From: Micromonospora arida
GTDB taxonomy: Bacteria; Actinomycetota; Actinomycetes; Mycobacteriales; Micromonosporaceae
Reading direction: 5' to 3'
NCBI RefSeq assembly: GCF_003857035.1
Contig: NZ_QGSY01000157.1
Location: 1-61,496 of the forward strand
DNA length: 61,496 bases
The notes beneath the pieces were generated by a model. It had not been told where the DNA came from. It did no database searches and worked only from the letters and a program-made list of their open reading frames with translations. Shown here one piece after another: positions 35,409 through 44,404 of this stretch; positions within the stretch are counted from its first letter, which is position 1; each line of letters opens with the position of its first letter. A program made the position numbers and the translations under genes.

Positions 35409-38339
35409 TCAGCCAGTGTCGAAATCGGTCGCGATATCGCTCAATGCGATCCGGTTTGGCCCGCCGGTCTTGGTGATGAGGCTGGAGACGTGCCGCTCCA
35501 CCGTGCGCGGTGACAGGTGTAGTCGCTCGGCGATTTCGCGATTGCTCAGCCGGCCGGTGAGCAGCTGCAGCACCTCCCACTCCCGTACCGTCACGCCCGC
35601 CGCCCGCAGCTCGGGTGGGATCTCTGCGGCACCGCGCCGACGTTGGGTGACCCGCGCGCCAGCTTGGCGCAGCAGCGTGCGACACGCCCCGGCGACCGGC
35701 GCGACCTTCGCCTGGTGGAAGTAGTTTTCGGCGGCACGCAGCCACTCGACGGGGGTGCCCCAGCCATCGGCGAGCGCCGACTCGGCGACCAGCCGCAGGG
35801 CGAGGTGTCGCCCCATCGCGTACAGCGCGCCGACCTCCAGGGCCTCGGCCAGGGTGGCGGTCGCGGCGTCGTGCTGACCCGCGCGGCCAAGCAGGACCGC
35901 CCGGGCGAAGAGAGCGAACTGTCGGTCCCACCGGAGCTGGCTCGCCGGTGTGCCGACGATCGCCTCGTACGCCGAAAAGCTGACCTCGCCGGCCATCGCC
36001 CGCAACAGCAACTGGAGGCCGAGCCGTCCACCCAGGTGGAACACGGTCGGGTTTGTCTCCTCCGCCCGTACCGCCAGGGACAGCTCGTCCAGCGCCCGCG
36101 GGCGGTTCTCTTCCAGCAGCGCGCAGAACGTGCCGGCCAGCCCGTGGACCCGCTGCGTGTGCAGGCTCTCGTCACCGCCCCAGCGCCGGAACTCGGCGAG
36201 CGCGTCCTGCATCTCCACCCGCCGGCCCTGGTGGGCGGCGAGCACCGCGCTGAGCAGCAGCACGTACTGGGTGGTCTCCATCAGCTTCAGGCGGGTCGTC
36301 GCGGTGAGGACCTGGTCGATCAGGTTCTGTGCGGCCGGGTACTCGCCGCGCATGATCAGGTGCAGCGCGATGCTCGCCTCGGCCTGCTGGCGGGCAGTCA
36401 CCGCCCCGGCTCGCAGCGCTCGTTCCCGGGCTTGTTCCAGCCGGTCCAGTGTGCCGTGTAGCAACGCGTCGTCGTTGCCGAGCCGGATCAGCGCGTGGAC
36501 CTCCCAGATCGGCAGGCCGTGCTCGGCGGCGATGGACCGTGCCTGCTCCAGGCAGCGGGTAGCCTCGGCCGGGTCGCGATGCCGGACGAGCGCACCGAGC
36601 AACTGCCAGGCCTGACAGGCCACCACCGGCAGCGGCACGGCGGCGCCGACCGTGGCGGCCCGGCGGGCCAGGGTCTCGGCGACCTCCATCTGGTCCCGCC
36701 CTGGCGTGTCCAGGGCCAGGTGTGCGGCGACGACGTCGATCGGGGCTTCGTCCTCCGCCGCGGGGTCCGGGCCGAGCAGCTCACGGGCAATCTCCACCTG
36801 GGCCAGCGCGTCGGTCAGCTCCCCGGCCAACACCGCGGTCCAGGCCAGCCGGGTGTGCAGCCTGGCCTGCCGTCGAGCGGGGAGACCGGCCACCTGGTCC
36901 GGACTGTTGACCAGCTCCAGTGCCCGCCGGACCAGGCCAGCCTCGCCGAGTGACTGCAGGAGTGTCTCCAGGGTGTCGGCGCGGGCCTCGGCCGGCCCGT
37001 CGGCCTGGAGCTCCCAGGCCCTGTCGAGGAGGGCGACGGCCGAGGTGGCGGCACCCTGCGCGAGGGCCCTCCGGCCGGCTTCGGCGAAGAGCCGACCGGC
37101 CAACAGGGCGTCGCCGGTCTCGACGCGCAGGGTGGCGGAGATCTGGCACCACTCACCGGGCAACTCCGGGTGGACCTTCGCGACGGCCTCGGCGACGGTG
37201 TGGGCCAACGTCCGTCGGTTGGCCGGCTCGACCAGGGCGAGCAGCGACTCGCGGGTGACGCGGTGCCGGAAGGTGTACCAGTCGGTCAACTGGTCGTCCG
37301 GTGCCACCAGCTGGGCGACGATGTCGCCGTGCAGATGGTTGAACAGGTCGCGGTCGCTGAGCCCTGTCGCCGACTGCACCACGGCCACCGAGAAGCGTTG
37401 CCCGATCAGGGCGCCGCAGGACAGCAGCTCCCGGGCCTGCGGGCTCAGCTTCTCGATCCGGTGCGCCATGCTTCTGGCGAAGGCGGTGGGCAGCGTGGTG
37501 GGCGCCTCTGGAGTGACGAGCCACCCCTGTGGACCGTGCCGGAGCAATCCGTTCTCCACCATCGCCGCGAGGATCTCCTCGATGAGGAACGGGTTGCCGC
37601 CGCTGCCGCCCCAGAGCAGCTCGGCCGCGGCCGTGGGCAGCTCATCCGCCGCCACGCCGAGGCAGGCCCCGGCCATGGCGCGCAGGTCCTCGGGCCCGAG
37701 ACCGCCCAACTCGATCACGGTGCACCGGCCGCGGCGGGCTGCTGCCCGAGCGACCTCCAGCGCGGGGGAGTCGTCCGCCCGGAGGACGCCGACCAGCAGG
37801 GTGGGCTGCTGGTCGAGGTTGTCGATCAGGTATTCGACCACCATGAGCGTCTCGGCGTCGGCGTCCTGGAGATCGTCCAGGACCATCAGGCACCCGCGGT
37901 CCTGGCCGGCGAGACCGGTCAGCCGGAGCACCGCCTCGGCCAGGATCACCACCGAAGCGGTCTCCTGGTCGGCGAGAGGGGTGCCCCAGTCGGGCACCAA
38001 CCGGCCGAGGATCGGCCCGTACGGGCCGAGCGCCGCGATGTCCACAGTGGACGATCGGAGCAGGGAGAGAACCGCCTCGGTGAGCGGGCGCAGCGGCACT
38101 CCGGTGCCGAGTGCGCTGGCCCGCCCCCGCAGCAGACTCATTTCGGCGGTGTAGGCGGACTCGGCGGCCGCCGCGGCGAGCCGCGACTTGCCGACGCCGG
38201 CCTCTCCGACGATGAAGACCGCGCCCCCGCGCCCGACGCGGGCAGCCTCGATCATGCCGATCAGCACACCGAATTCCGCATCTCGGCCGACCAGGACGCG
38301 TGATCGTTGCACGGCGGCAACGATAGCGAGGCACTTCAT
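35409..38339 (-). CDS. LuxR-family LAL regulator (AAA ATPase + HTH)
   Basis: 976 residues. N-terminal ATPase with Walker A GEAGVGKSRLAAAAA near residue 45 and Walker B-like CLMVLDDLQDADAETLMVVEYL near residue 155; long helical TPR-like middle; C-terminal LuxR HTH VTVREWEVLQLLTGRLSNREIAERLHLSPRTVERHVSSLITKTG. LAL proteins are large cluster-linked activators. It is the last gene of a minus-strand run LanM-precursor-LAL, 96 bp after the precursor stop, so it may regulate the lanthipeptide or the NRPS genes. ATG 38339 has no clear ribosome site; GTG 38312 (VQRSRVLVGRD) is an alternative. Confidence 0.9.
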   Translation of the reverse strand: MKCLAIVAAVQRSRVLVGRDAEFGVLIGMIEAARVGRGGAVFIVGEAGVGKSRLAAAAAESAYTAEMSLLRGRASALGTGVPLRPLTEAVLSLLRSSTVDIAALGPYGPILGRLVPDWGTPLADQETASVVILAEAVLRLTGLAGQDRGCLMVLDDLQDADAETLMVVEYLIDNLDQQPTLLVGVLRADDSPALEVARAAARRGRCTVIELGGLGPEDLRAMAGACLGVAADELPTAAAELLWGGSGGNPFLIEEILAAMVENGLLRHGPQGWLVTPEAPTTLPTAFARSMAHRIEKLSPQARELLSCGALIGQRFSVAVVQSATGLSDRDLFNHLHGDIVAQLVAPDDQLTDWYTFRHRVTRESLLALVEPANRRTLAHTVAEAVAKVHPELPGEWCQISATLRVETGDALLAGRLFAEAGRRALAQGAATSAVALLDRAWELQADGPAEARADTLETLLQSLGEAGLVRRALELVNSPDQVAGLPARRQARLHTRLAWTAVLAGELTDALAQVEIARELLGPDPAAEDEAPIDVVAAHLALDTPGRDQMEVAETLARRAATVGAAVPLPVVACQAWQLLGALVRHRDPAEATRCLEQARSIAAEHGLPIWEVHALIRLGNDDALLHGTLDRLEQARERALRAGAVTARQQAEASIALHLIMRGEYPAAQNLIDQVLTATTRLKLMETTQYVLLLSAVLAAHQGRRVEMQDALAEFRRWGGDESLHTQRVHGLAGTFCALLEENRPRALDELSLAVRAEETNPTVFHLGGRLGLQLLLRAMAGEVSFSAYEAIVGTPASQLRWDRQFALFARAVLLGRAGQHDAATATLAEALEVGALYAMGRHLALRLVAESALADGWGTPVEWLRAAENYFHQAKVAPVAGACRTLLRQAGARVTQRRRGAAEIPPELRAAGVTVREWEVLQLLTGRLSNREIAERLHLSPRTVERHVSSLITKTGGPNRIALSDIATDFDTG

Positions 38340-38435
38340 CGATGACCAGGGTCAGACAGCAGGCGCACCGAGCCTGGCGGGATTATCGTCCGACCGGACT
38401 GATCGCCGCGCTGACCGGGTGGTTTCCGCCCAGGG

Positions 38436-38690
38436 TCACAGAGCGAAGGTGGGGCAGCAGGTGGTGAGCGGGGCGGCGGCGTCGACGGTTCCGGCGTCGC
38501 CAGCGACCAGGTGTCCCACCAGGAGGCCCACCGGGATGGCCAGACCGGCCAGGGCCGCAGTACGCAGGCCGAAGGCCACCATCGGGCTGACCTTTGGCTC
38601 CCCGGCGGGGTTCGGGTCCTCAAAGTGGGCGGTCTCGACGTGGGCGGTCTCGACGTGGGTGACGTCGGCGGTGAGCTGTTGAGACATCAT
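38436..38690 (-). CDS. Candidate class II lanthipeptide precursor
   Basis: 84 residues starting MMSQQLTADV at ATG 38690, which overlaps the LanM stop (ATGA), so translation is probably coupled. The leader has a repeated acidic/His stretch (HVETAHVETAHFED, residues 12-25) and a hydrophobic helix (residues ~37-63). A GDAG (64-67) precedes the C-terminal AAAPLTTCCPTFAL (71-84). Thr76, Thr77 and Thr81 can be dehydrated and Cys78 and Cys79 can form thioether rings. The only cysteines in the protein lie in this tail, and the gene is adjacent to LanM. No match to a known lantibiotic core is apparent to me; the cleavage site is a guess. Confidence 0.65.
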   Translation of the reverse strand: MMSQQLTADVTHVETAHVETAHFEDPNPAGEPKVSPMVAFGLRTAALAGLAIPVGLLVGHLVAGDAGTVDAAAPLTTCCPTFAL

Positions 38691-41600
38691 TGTTCTTCTC
38701 TCCTCGTGGTGAACGGGTTGGTGAGCGACAGCCAGTCGGGTCCGGTTGGCTGTGGGGTGGGTTCCAGGAGCAACGCGGACGGAATCCGTGCGGCCAGGGC
38801 GGAGCGCAGCAGTCCGTAGCCGATGCCGGCGAGGCCGGTCAGCAGTCCCGGTGTGAGCACTCCGTCGGGTGTGCCGCAGTAGCGCGTCTGCCATTGCAGG
38901 GAGTTGAGGAGCAGGGTGGTCCGCTGCCGTAGCGCGGCGGCGGCCGCAGGGCCAGCCGGCCCCGCGGCCAGCACGGTCAGCGCCTCACCGATACCGGACT
39001 CGCCGTGGCAGATACTCAGGTCGCGGGACAGCGGCCGATCGGCCAAGCGCCGGACGAGGTGAGCCAGCGCGTCCAGGTCTGTGGGCGAGGTGTCCGCGTC
39101 GTGTCGACCGGCGAGGGCGAGTGCCAGGCCGGCGGTGCCGGCACACCACCCGGACGAGCTGGTCGGGGTCTGCCGGGCGTGCCGCAGGGCTTTGTCTGCC
39201 GCGTCCGCATGCTGCGGTGAGCCGCCGCCGACGTCGACGAACCGTTGCAGGGCGTACGCGATGCCGGCGGTGCCATCGGCGAAGCCAGCTGGACTGGCGG
39301 GGTGATCGGACACGGTCGTACCGGCCAGCTGGTCGGCGCAGGTCCGGGCCAGCGCCGCCGCCCGATCGAGACCCAGCTCGGCGTGGATCGATGTCATCGC
39401 GGCCAGGCAGCCGGCCCTGCCGGTGGCCCAGTCGTCGGTGGTGGAGCCGGCGACCGCGACCTCGGCGAGTTCGACAGCCGTGTCGACCCACCGACCGATC
39501 TCCGGGTCGTCGAGCAGCACGGCCAGCCGAGCCAGCCCGTAGGCCAGTCCGCCGAGGCCGTGGAGCCCGCCACAGCCGATCGCCCTGACCAGCTCGGGTC
39601 GATCCGAGAGCAGGCGCAGTAGCCCCGGCGTCGCGGCGACCGCCCGCCGGGCCACGTCGCCGTAGCGGGCCACGCCGCTGATGTGAGCGAGCTGGCCGAG
39701 GAAGAGCGCCACGCCGAGGTACCCGTTGGCCAGGCCGGCCCCCATCGGGAGCAGCAGCCACTGCCGGTTGTCGACGAGCTCCAGGCCGAGCCAGTTCACG
39801 CGGTCCCGGCCCGGTGCGCCACGGGCGACGATCTGGTCGGCGATCGCACAGGCTGCCGAGACCAGCCGTTCGGGTGGGGCGGCGATTCCGTGCGACGCGC
39901 CCTCCATTGGCGCCGTGTCGCCATGCGCGCCGACCGGCCGGCGGGTGGCCAGGCTGGCCATGATGACCCACTCCTGGTCCTGCCGGTCGGCCTCGCCGAG
40001 CCCGGCGATCCGGTCCAGTGCCGCGTCGACGCCGCTGCGGTACAGCGGCACCGCGGTCGGCTCCCCGTCGGCTGCCAGCTGGGGGCTGTCGGCCCGGGCG
40101 TGGAAGTACGGCACGTCACCGCGCCACAGGGCCGCGATCTCGTGGCGGGCGAACATTGGGTCGCCGGGCAGTGTGGTCCGGCCGCAGAGCCGCCCGAGGA
40201 AGCGATCCCGGTCCAGACCGTCGCGCAGCAGGCTCGGATGGGTGGCCTCGTCGAGCAGCGTCCGGTAGGCCCAGGTGGGCCGCACGACGAGTCGCACCGT
40301 CATGGCCGACGACGCCTTGACCAGCTGGGCGAAGTCCTCGCGATGGGCCTCGATTGCTTCGTAGCCGAGCCGGAAACCCGCCAGCATCGCCGCCTCGTGG
40401 TCCTCCGGATCGATCACCCGGTCGCCGAGCCGGGGCCGGTTCGAGGCGCCGTCGAAGGTGGACGCGCGACGTACCAGGCGCATCTGGTCTGTGCCCGGGT
40501 CAGCCCAGTCGATCTGACTGACCGGGCTCTGCCGGCCCTCGTCGCCGCCGGCGCCGGACAGGTCCATGATGCCCTGCTCACCGACGACGATCAGCGGCAG
40601 CAACGCGGTTCGGTGCACCGAGGCGGCGAGCAGGTCGGCGGCTGGATCGCCGCTCTGGGTTGCGGGCCGCCAACTGGGGCTGAACAACGTCTCGGCGTCG
40701 ATGGCGACGGGGTCCTCGCCGCTGGCGATCACGTTCTCGTAGTGCAGATCGGTGGTGTTGAGGGCGTGGGCGAGCGCCAGCAGTGCACCCTGTCGTCGAT
40801 AGAAGCGGTCCGCGCCGTCCGGGTCGGCCAGCGGTGCCGCGGTCACGAACTCGGTCCAGCCGTACTCCGGGCGGACCAGGCAGGCGGCCGTCCGCATGCC
40901 GACGGTGGGCACCATCCGGTTCATCCAGCCGACGAAGGCCGCCAACCGGTCGTCGTAGGTGAGATCCCGGGGCTTGTAGACCAACCGCCGGCCGTCGGCG
41001 AACTGGACCACGGTGGTGGTCCGGCCGGCCCGGTGTGGGTCACCCCGCCTGTCGTCGACGGCCACCAGTGGGCCGGGGTCCACGCCGCCCAGGAGGTTGT
41101 CGACCAGGCAGTCCCGGTCGGCGGTGTACCGGGCGAGCAGCTCCAGCATCGCGTCGGTGGCGTGCGCGGTGGCCTGCCCAAGCAGCCTGGCCAGGACCGG
41201 AAGATCGGTGAACAGCGCAGCCAGCCCTGCCGGGGTGGCAAGCTGGCGGACGAAGCCGATGAATCGGGCGCGACTGTCGGCACCCTGGAGGAGGCCGGCG
41301 ATCCTGCGGCGGTGCAGCTCCTCGACGAAGGTACGGGCGGCCAGCGCGGCCAGACGCCGTTCCAGGGCGGCCCCCAACGCGGCGTCCAGCGCGCCCAGGT
41401 CGACCTGGGCGTCGGTCACCGGGCCGGAGCCCCGGCGGAAGCGAGCCCTCGCCTCGTCGACCAACGGGCGCAACGGCAGGGCGAACGCCGCCCTCCAGTC
41501 CGCTGGGACCGGCACCGGCGGAGGCGGTGCGGCGGCGTGCACCGCGGACTCGATCAGGACCGCCCAGGGCGGTGGGTCGACTCGCGCGGCGAGGTGCTCG

Positions 41601-41902
41601 TCGTCCTCGGCGAGGAAGGTGAGCAACCGGTCCTCGTCGACGCCCAGCTCGCCCAGCCGGACGTCCAGCTCCGGCCCACGGTCGGCCCGCCACAGATCCA
41701 GCCGCGACCGTGCGTGCCCGAACCGCTCGCTGTCTACCGGGTCGGTGCCGCCGCCGGCGGTCACCCGCTCGTGCAGCGCCAGGCCCCGCATCCACCAGCC
41801 GCGGCGGAGTCGGGGCGACTCGGCCGGAGCGAGGCTGGGTGGGCCGTCGACGTCCGTGGTGTTCATCGAGTTGAGGGTGCCAAGCGACGACGGGTATCTC
41901 AT
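38687..41902 (-). CDS. lanM: Class II lanthipeptide synthetase (LanM)
   Basis: 1071 residues from ATG 41902 (ATG 41866 possible). It dehydrates Ser/Thr by phosphorylation and elimination, then joins Cys to form (methyl)lanthionine. The N-terminal kinase-like dehydratase keeps the residues matching CylM: Lys310 (YKPRD), Asp385/His387/Asn390 (DLHYEN) and Asp402 (IDAE). The C-terminal LanC-like cyclase keeps the zinc ligands Cys920 (GWCAG) and Cys965-His966 (ICHGESG). Both halves therefore look active. It heads a minus-strand operon with the precursor and LAL genes, divergent from the SARP. No LanT, protease or immunity gene is visible, so export and leader removal must come from elsewhere. Confidence 0.9.
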   Translation of the reverse strand: MRYPSSLGTLNSMNTTDVDGPPSLAPAESPRLRRGWWMRGLALHERVTAGGGTDPVDSERFGHARSRLDLWRADRGPELDVRLGELGVDEDRLLTFLAEDDEHLAARVDPPPWAVLIESAVHAAAPPPPVPVPADWRAAFALPLRPLVDEARARFRRGSGPVTDAQVDLGALDAALGAALERRLAALAARTFVEELHRRRIAGLLQGADSRARFIGFVRQLATPAGLAALFTDLPVLARLLGQATAHATDAMLELLARYTADRDCLVDNLLGGVDPGPLVAVDDRRGDPHRAGRTTTVVQFADGRRLVYKPRDLTYDDRLAAFVGWMNRMVPTVGMRTAACLVRPEYGWTEFVTAAPLADPDGADRFYRRQGALLALAHALNTTDLHYENVIASGEDPVAIDAETLFSPSWRPATQSGDPAADLLAASVHRTALLPLIVVGEQGIMDLSGAGGDEGRQSPVSQIDWADPGTDQMRLVRRASTFDGASNRPRLGDRVIDPEDHEAAMLAGFRLGYEAIEAHREDFAQLVKASSAMTVRLVVRPTWAYRTLLDEATHPSLLRDGLDRDRFLGRLCGRTTLPGDPMFARHEIAALWRGDVPYFHARADSPQLAADGEPTAVPLYRSGVDAALDRIAGLGEADRQDQEWVIMASLATRRPVGAHGDTAPMEGASHGIAAPPERLVSAACAIADQIVARGAPGRDRVNWLGLELVDNRQWLLLPMGAGLANGYLGVALFLGQLAHISGVARYGDVARRAVAATPGLLRLLSDRPELVRAIGCGGLHGLGGLAYGLARLAVLLDDPEIGRWVDTAVELAEVAVAGSTTDDWATGRAGCLAAMTSIHAELGLDRAAALARTCADQLAGTTVSDHPASPAGFADGTAGIAYALQRFVDVGGGSPQHADAADKALRHARQTPTSSSGWCAGTAGLALALAGRHDADTSPTDLDALAHLVRRLADRPLSRDLSICHGESGIGEALTVLAAGPAGPAAAAALRQRTTLLLNSLQWQTRYCGTPDGVLTPGLLTGLAGIGYGLLRSALAARIPSALLLEPTPQPTGPDWLSLTNPFTTRREEQ

Positions 41903-42146
41903 GCGTGGGATCCACCCAAATTCTTGTCGGTCCGGCTGGTCGCCGCAGTTTGCGCACTGTCCGGTGCGGTCCGGACGACAGTCGGTGATGACCGCCCGGA
42001 GGGTGGGGACCGGAGGCCGGTGTCGGTGGTGTGGCGACAACACGTGGGTGCGGACGACGGAACTTGGGTGGCGGGCACAGATGTGTCGATGCGCGGCGGT
42101 GGTCGACTCTCCGACTGTTCGTTGGGCTGACCCGATCGGAGCGACT

Positions 42147-43967
42147 GTGGAGTTTCGCGTACTGGGGCCGGTGAGCGCCTGGCGCGACGGCGGCGAGGTC
42201 CCGCTGGACGGCGCCAAGCAGCGCACCGTCCTGGCCGTCCTGTTGCTCGCCCGAGGGCGAACAGTCTCCGACACGCGTCTCTGCCAGCTGCTGTGGGACG
42301 AGAAGCCGCCGGCGACATTCGCCGCCCAGCTCTACAACTACGTCTCCCGGCTGCGGAAGTATCTCGGCGACGACGTGGAGATCGTCCGGCAGTGGTCCGG
42401 GTACCTGCTGCGGATGCGCGACAGCCGACTCGACATCGAGGAGTTCGAACGGCTGGCCGGGCTGGGTCGGGACGCACTGCGCTCCGGCCGGCACGAGGAG
42501 GCCGCGCGGCACCTGCACGAGGCGCTCGCGCTGTGGAGCGGAGCGACGCTCAGCAACGTCACCGACCACCTCATCGAGGCGGAGTCGCCCCGGATGGCCG
42601 AGGTGCGGATGGCGGCCCTGGAGGATCGCATCACGGCCGACCTGATGCTGGGCCGACAGGCCGACCTGGTGGTGGAACTGAGCGATCTGGTCGCCGCGCA
42701 GCCGCTGCACGAGTTGCTGCGCAGCCATCTGATCACGGCGCTGCTGCGATGTGACCGCCAGGCCGACGCGCTGGCCGTCTACCACCAGGGCCGGCGGGTC
42801 CTCGCCGACGAGTTGGGTGCCGATCCGGGCCTGGCCCTCGCCGAGGCGTACCAGACGGTGCTGGCCGGCCCCGGGACGCCCGACGCCGCTGTCGCACTGC
42901 GGCCCGGACCGGGCTGGCGCGACGTCCGACCGGCGATGCTGCCGCCCGGGGCGCAGGACTTCTGCGGCCGGAAGCAGGAGCTGCGGGCGCTGGCCGGGCT
43001 GCTCGCCGAGACGTCGCCGTCCGCTCCGCAACGGACGCTGCTGACCGGGATGGCCGGCGTCGGCAAGTCGGCGCTGGCGCTGCGGGCCGCGCACCTGTGC
43101 AGCAGCGACTTCCCGGACGGGCAGCTCTACGCCGACCTCGGCGGCACCCGGGGCAACGCCATCGACCCGGGCGACGTGCTGGGCTGGTTCCTCCGGAGCC
43201 TCGGCAATGCCGAGGAGGCCATCCCGAGGCGCCTCGACGAACGCGAGTGCCTCTACCGCAGCCAGTTGGCCGGCCGGCGGGTCCTGGTGGTACTCGACAA
43301 CTCCGCCAGCTATCCGCAGGTCCGCCCGCTGTTGCCCGGTGACCCGTCCTGTCGGGTGATCCTGACCTGTCGTGGCCGCCTCTCCGAGTTGCCCGGTGTC
43401 ACCCGCGTCGAAGTGGGCATCCTCGACCCGGCGCAGGCGCTGGAGCTGTTCGCCACGATCGTCGGCTCGCCGCGGGTGGCCGCCGAGCCCGGTGCCGCAC
43501 ACCGGATCGTGCAGCTGTGTGGGCGGCTCTCGATCGGCATCCGGGTGGCTGCGGCGCGACTCATCGCTCGGCCGCACTGGTCGCTGGGCTACCTCGCGCA
43601 GCGGCTGGCCGACGAACGGTTCCGTCTCAACGAACTACGGCTGGGGACGCTGGACGTGCGGGCCCGCATCGAGGGCAGCTACCAGGAACTGGAGGTCGAG
43701 AGCCAGGTCGCGCTGCGCCGGCTGGCACTGCTGAACACTGCCGACTTCCCGATCGGCGCCGCCGCCCGGGTGCTCGGCGTGACGCCCCGGGTGGGGGAGG
43801 AGGTGGCCGAGAGCCTGGTCGACGCCCGGCTGCTGGAAATCGCGGGCTCGGACGGCGGGCGGCGGCAGCGACACCGCTTCCACGACCTGGTGCGGGTCTT
43901 CGCGCGGGAGAAGGCCGACCCGGTGGACCACCGCGTGGTGACCGCCCGATCAGCGTTGCCGGTGTAG
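42147..43967 (+). CDS. SARP-NB-ARC regulator, probable pathway activator
   Basis: 606 residues from GTG 42147 (VEFRVLGPVSAWRDGGEVPL). OmpR-like winged helix (LCQLLWDEKPPATFAAQLYNYVSRLRKYL), activation domain to ~245 (LALAEAYQTVLAGPG), NB-ARC with GMAGVGKSALALRAAHLC near 300 and LVVLDNSASYPQVRPLLPGD near 385, ending soon after RFHDLVRVFAREKA; it lacks the long TPR tail of AfsR. It directly precedes the acyl/NRPS genes, whose promoters carry 11-bp-spaced heptamers, the site type bound by SARPs. It is divergent from the lanM operon across ~245 bp and may control that as well. Confidence 0.88.
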   Translation: MEFRVLGPVSAWRDGGEVPLDGAKQRTVLAVLLLARGRTVSDTRLCQLLWDEKPPATFAAQLYNYVSRLRKYLGDDVEIVRQWSGYLLRMRDSRLDIEEFERLAGLGRDALRSGRHEEAARHLHEALALWSGATLSNVTDHLIEAESPRMAEVRMAALEDRITADLMLGRQADLVVELSDLVAAQPLHELLRSHLITALLRCDRQADALAVYHQGRRVLADELGADPGLALAEAYQTVLAGPGTPDAAVALRPGPGWRDVRPAMLPPGAQDFCGRKQELRALAGLLAETSPSAPQRTLLTGMAGVGKSALALRAAHLCSSDFPDGQLYADLGGTRGNAIDPGDVLGWFLRSLGNAEEAIPRRLDERECLYRSQLAGRRVLVVLDNSASYPQVRPLLPGDPSCRVILTCRGRLSELPGVTRVEVGILDPAQALELFATIVGSPRVAAEPGAAHRIVQLCGRLSIGIRVAAARLIARPHWSLGYLAQRLADERFRLNELRLGTLDVRARIEGSYQELEVESQVALRRLALLNTADFPIGAAARVLGVTPRVGEEVAESLVDARLLEIAGSDGGRRQRHRFHDLVRVFAREKADPVDHRVVTARSALPV

Positions 43968-43997
43968 CCGCGCCTGCGCCTCCGCGTGCTCCCGGCG

Positions 43998-44029
43998 TAT
44001 GGAGAAGATATAGCCGGTGCCAGCACGGT
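43998..44029 (+). promoter_or_regulatory. SARP-type operator/promoter 1 (dehydratase operon)
   Basis: TATGGAG-N4-TATAGCC (heptamers 11 bp apart), then 8 bp and CACGGT at 44024-44029, six bases before GTG 44036. This is the SARP layout with the second repeat 8 bp from a poor -10, giving a leaderless mRNA. Confidence 0.65.
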
Positions 44030-44035
44030 CAGTGA

Positions 44036-44404
44036 GTGACCATCCTGATCCCGCCCGAGTGCGCGACCAACGCGCGGATCGACCTCGACCACGCCAGCGG
44101 GGACGAGATCGTCGGCCGAGTTCGGCCCGACCGGGACGACCCGGTCTTCGCCGGGCACTATCCCGGCTTCCCCCTGCTGCCCGGTGTCTACATCGTCGAG
44201 TACGTGCACCGCGCCGTCCTCGCGGCGATGCCGTCGGAGATCCTCGCCGAGCTGGTGTCCTGCCGGTTCCTCCGAACGATCGATCTCGACGACGAGCTGG
44301 TCATCACCATCCGGCGCGACGGCGGGCTACGCCGGGGCACGGTCGCCGTGTCCGGTGTACCGGCCGCCGAGGTGGTGTTGCGCTATCAGGAAGGAAACCC
44401 TTGA
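44036..44404 (+). CDS. Hotdog-fold dehydratase (FabZ-like), catalytic partner
   Basis: 122 residues from GTG 44036. The FabZ active-site motif FAGHYPGFPLLPGVYIVE is complete: His41 and Glu55, with the same 14-residue spacing as FabZ. It would dehydrate 3-hydroxyacyl-ACP to the trans-2-enoyl form. It lacks the N-terminal PHRYP-type segment of housekeeping FabZ, which is instead present in the next gene. The two overlap by 1 bp (TGATG), suggesting one heteromeric dehydratase. First gene of the acyl operon behind a SARP-type promoter. Confidence 0.8.
   Translation: MTILIPPECATNARIDLDHASGDEIVGRVRPDRDDPVFAGHYPGFPLLPGVYIVEYVHRAVLAAMPSEILAELVSCRFLRTIDLDDELVITIRRDGGLRRGTVAVSGVPAAEVVLRYQEGNP

Noticed and set aside
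38436..38894. Longer precursor starting at ATG 38894 (152 residues)
   Set aside because: The first 68 codons are antisense-like Arg/His-rich sequence inside the lanM frame. ATG 38690 overlaps the lanM stop and starts a normal leader.
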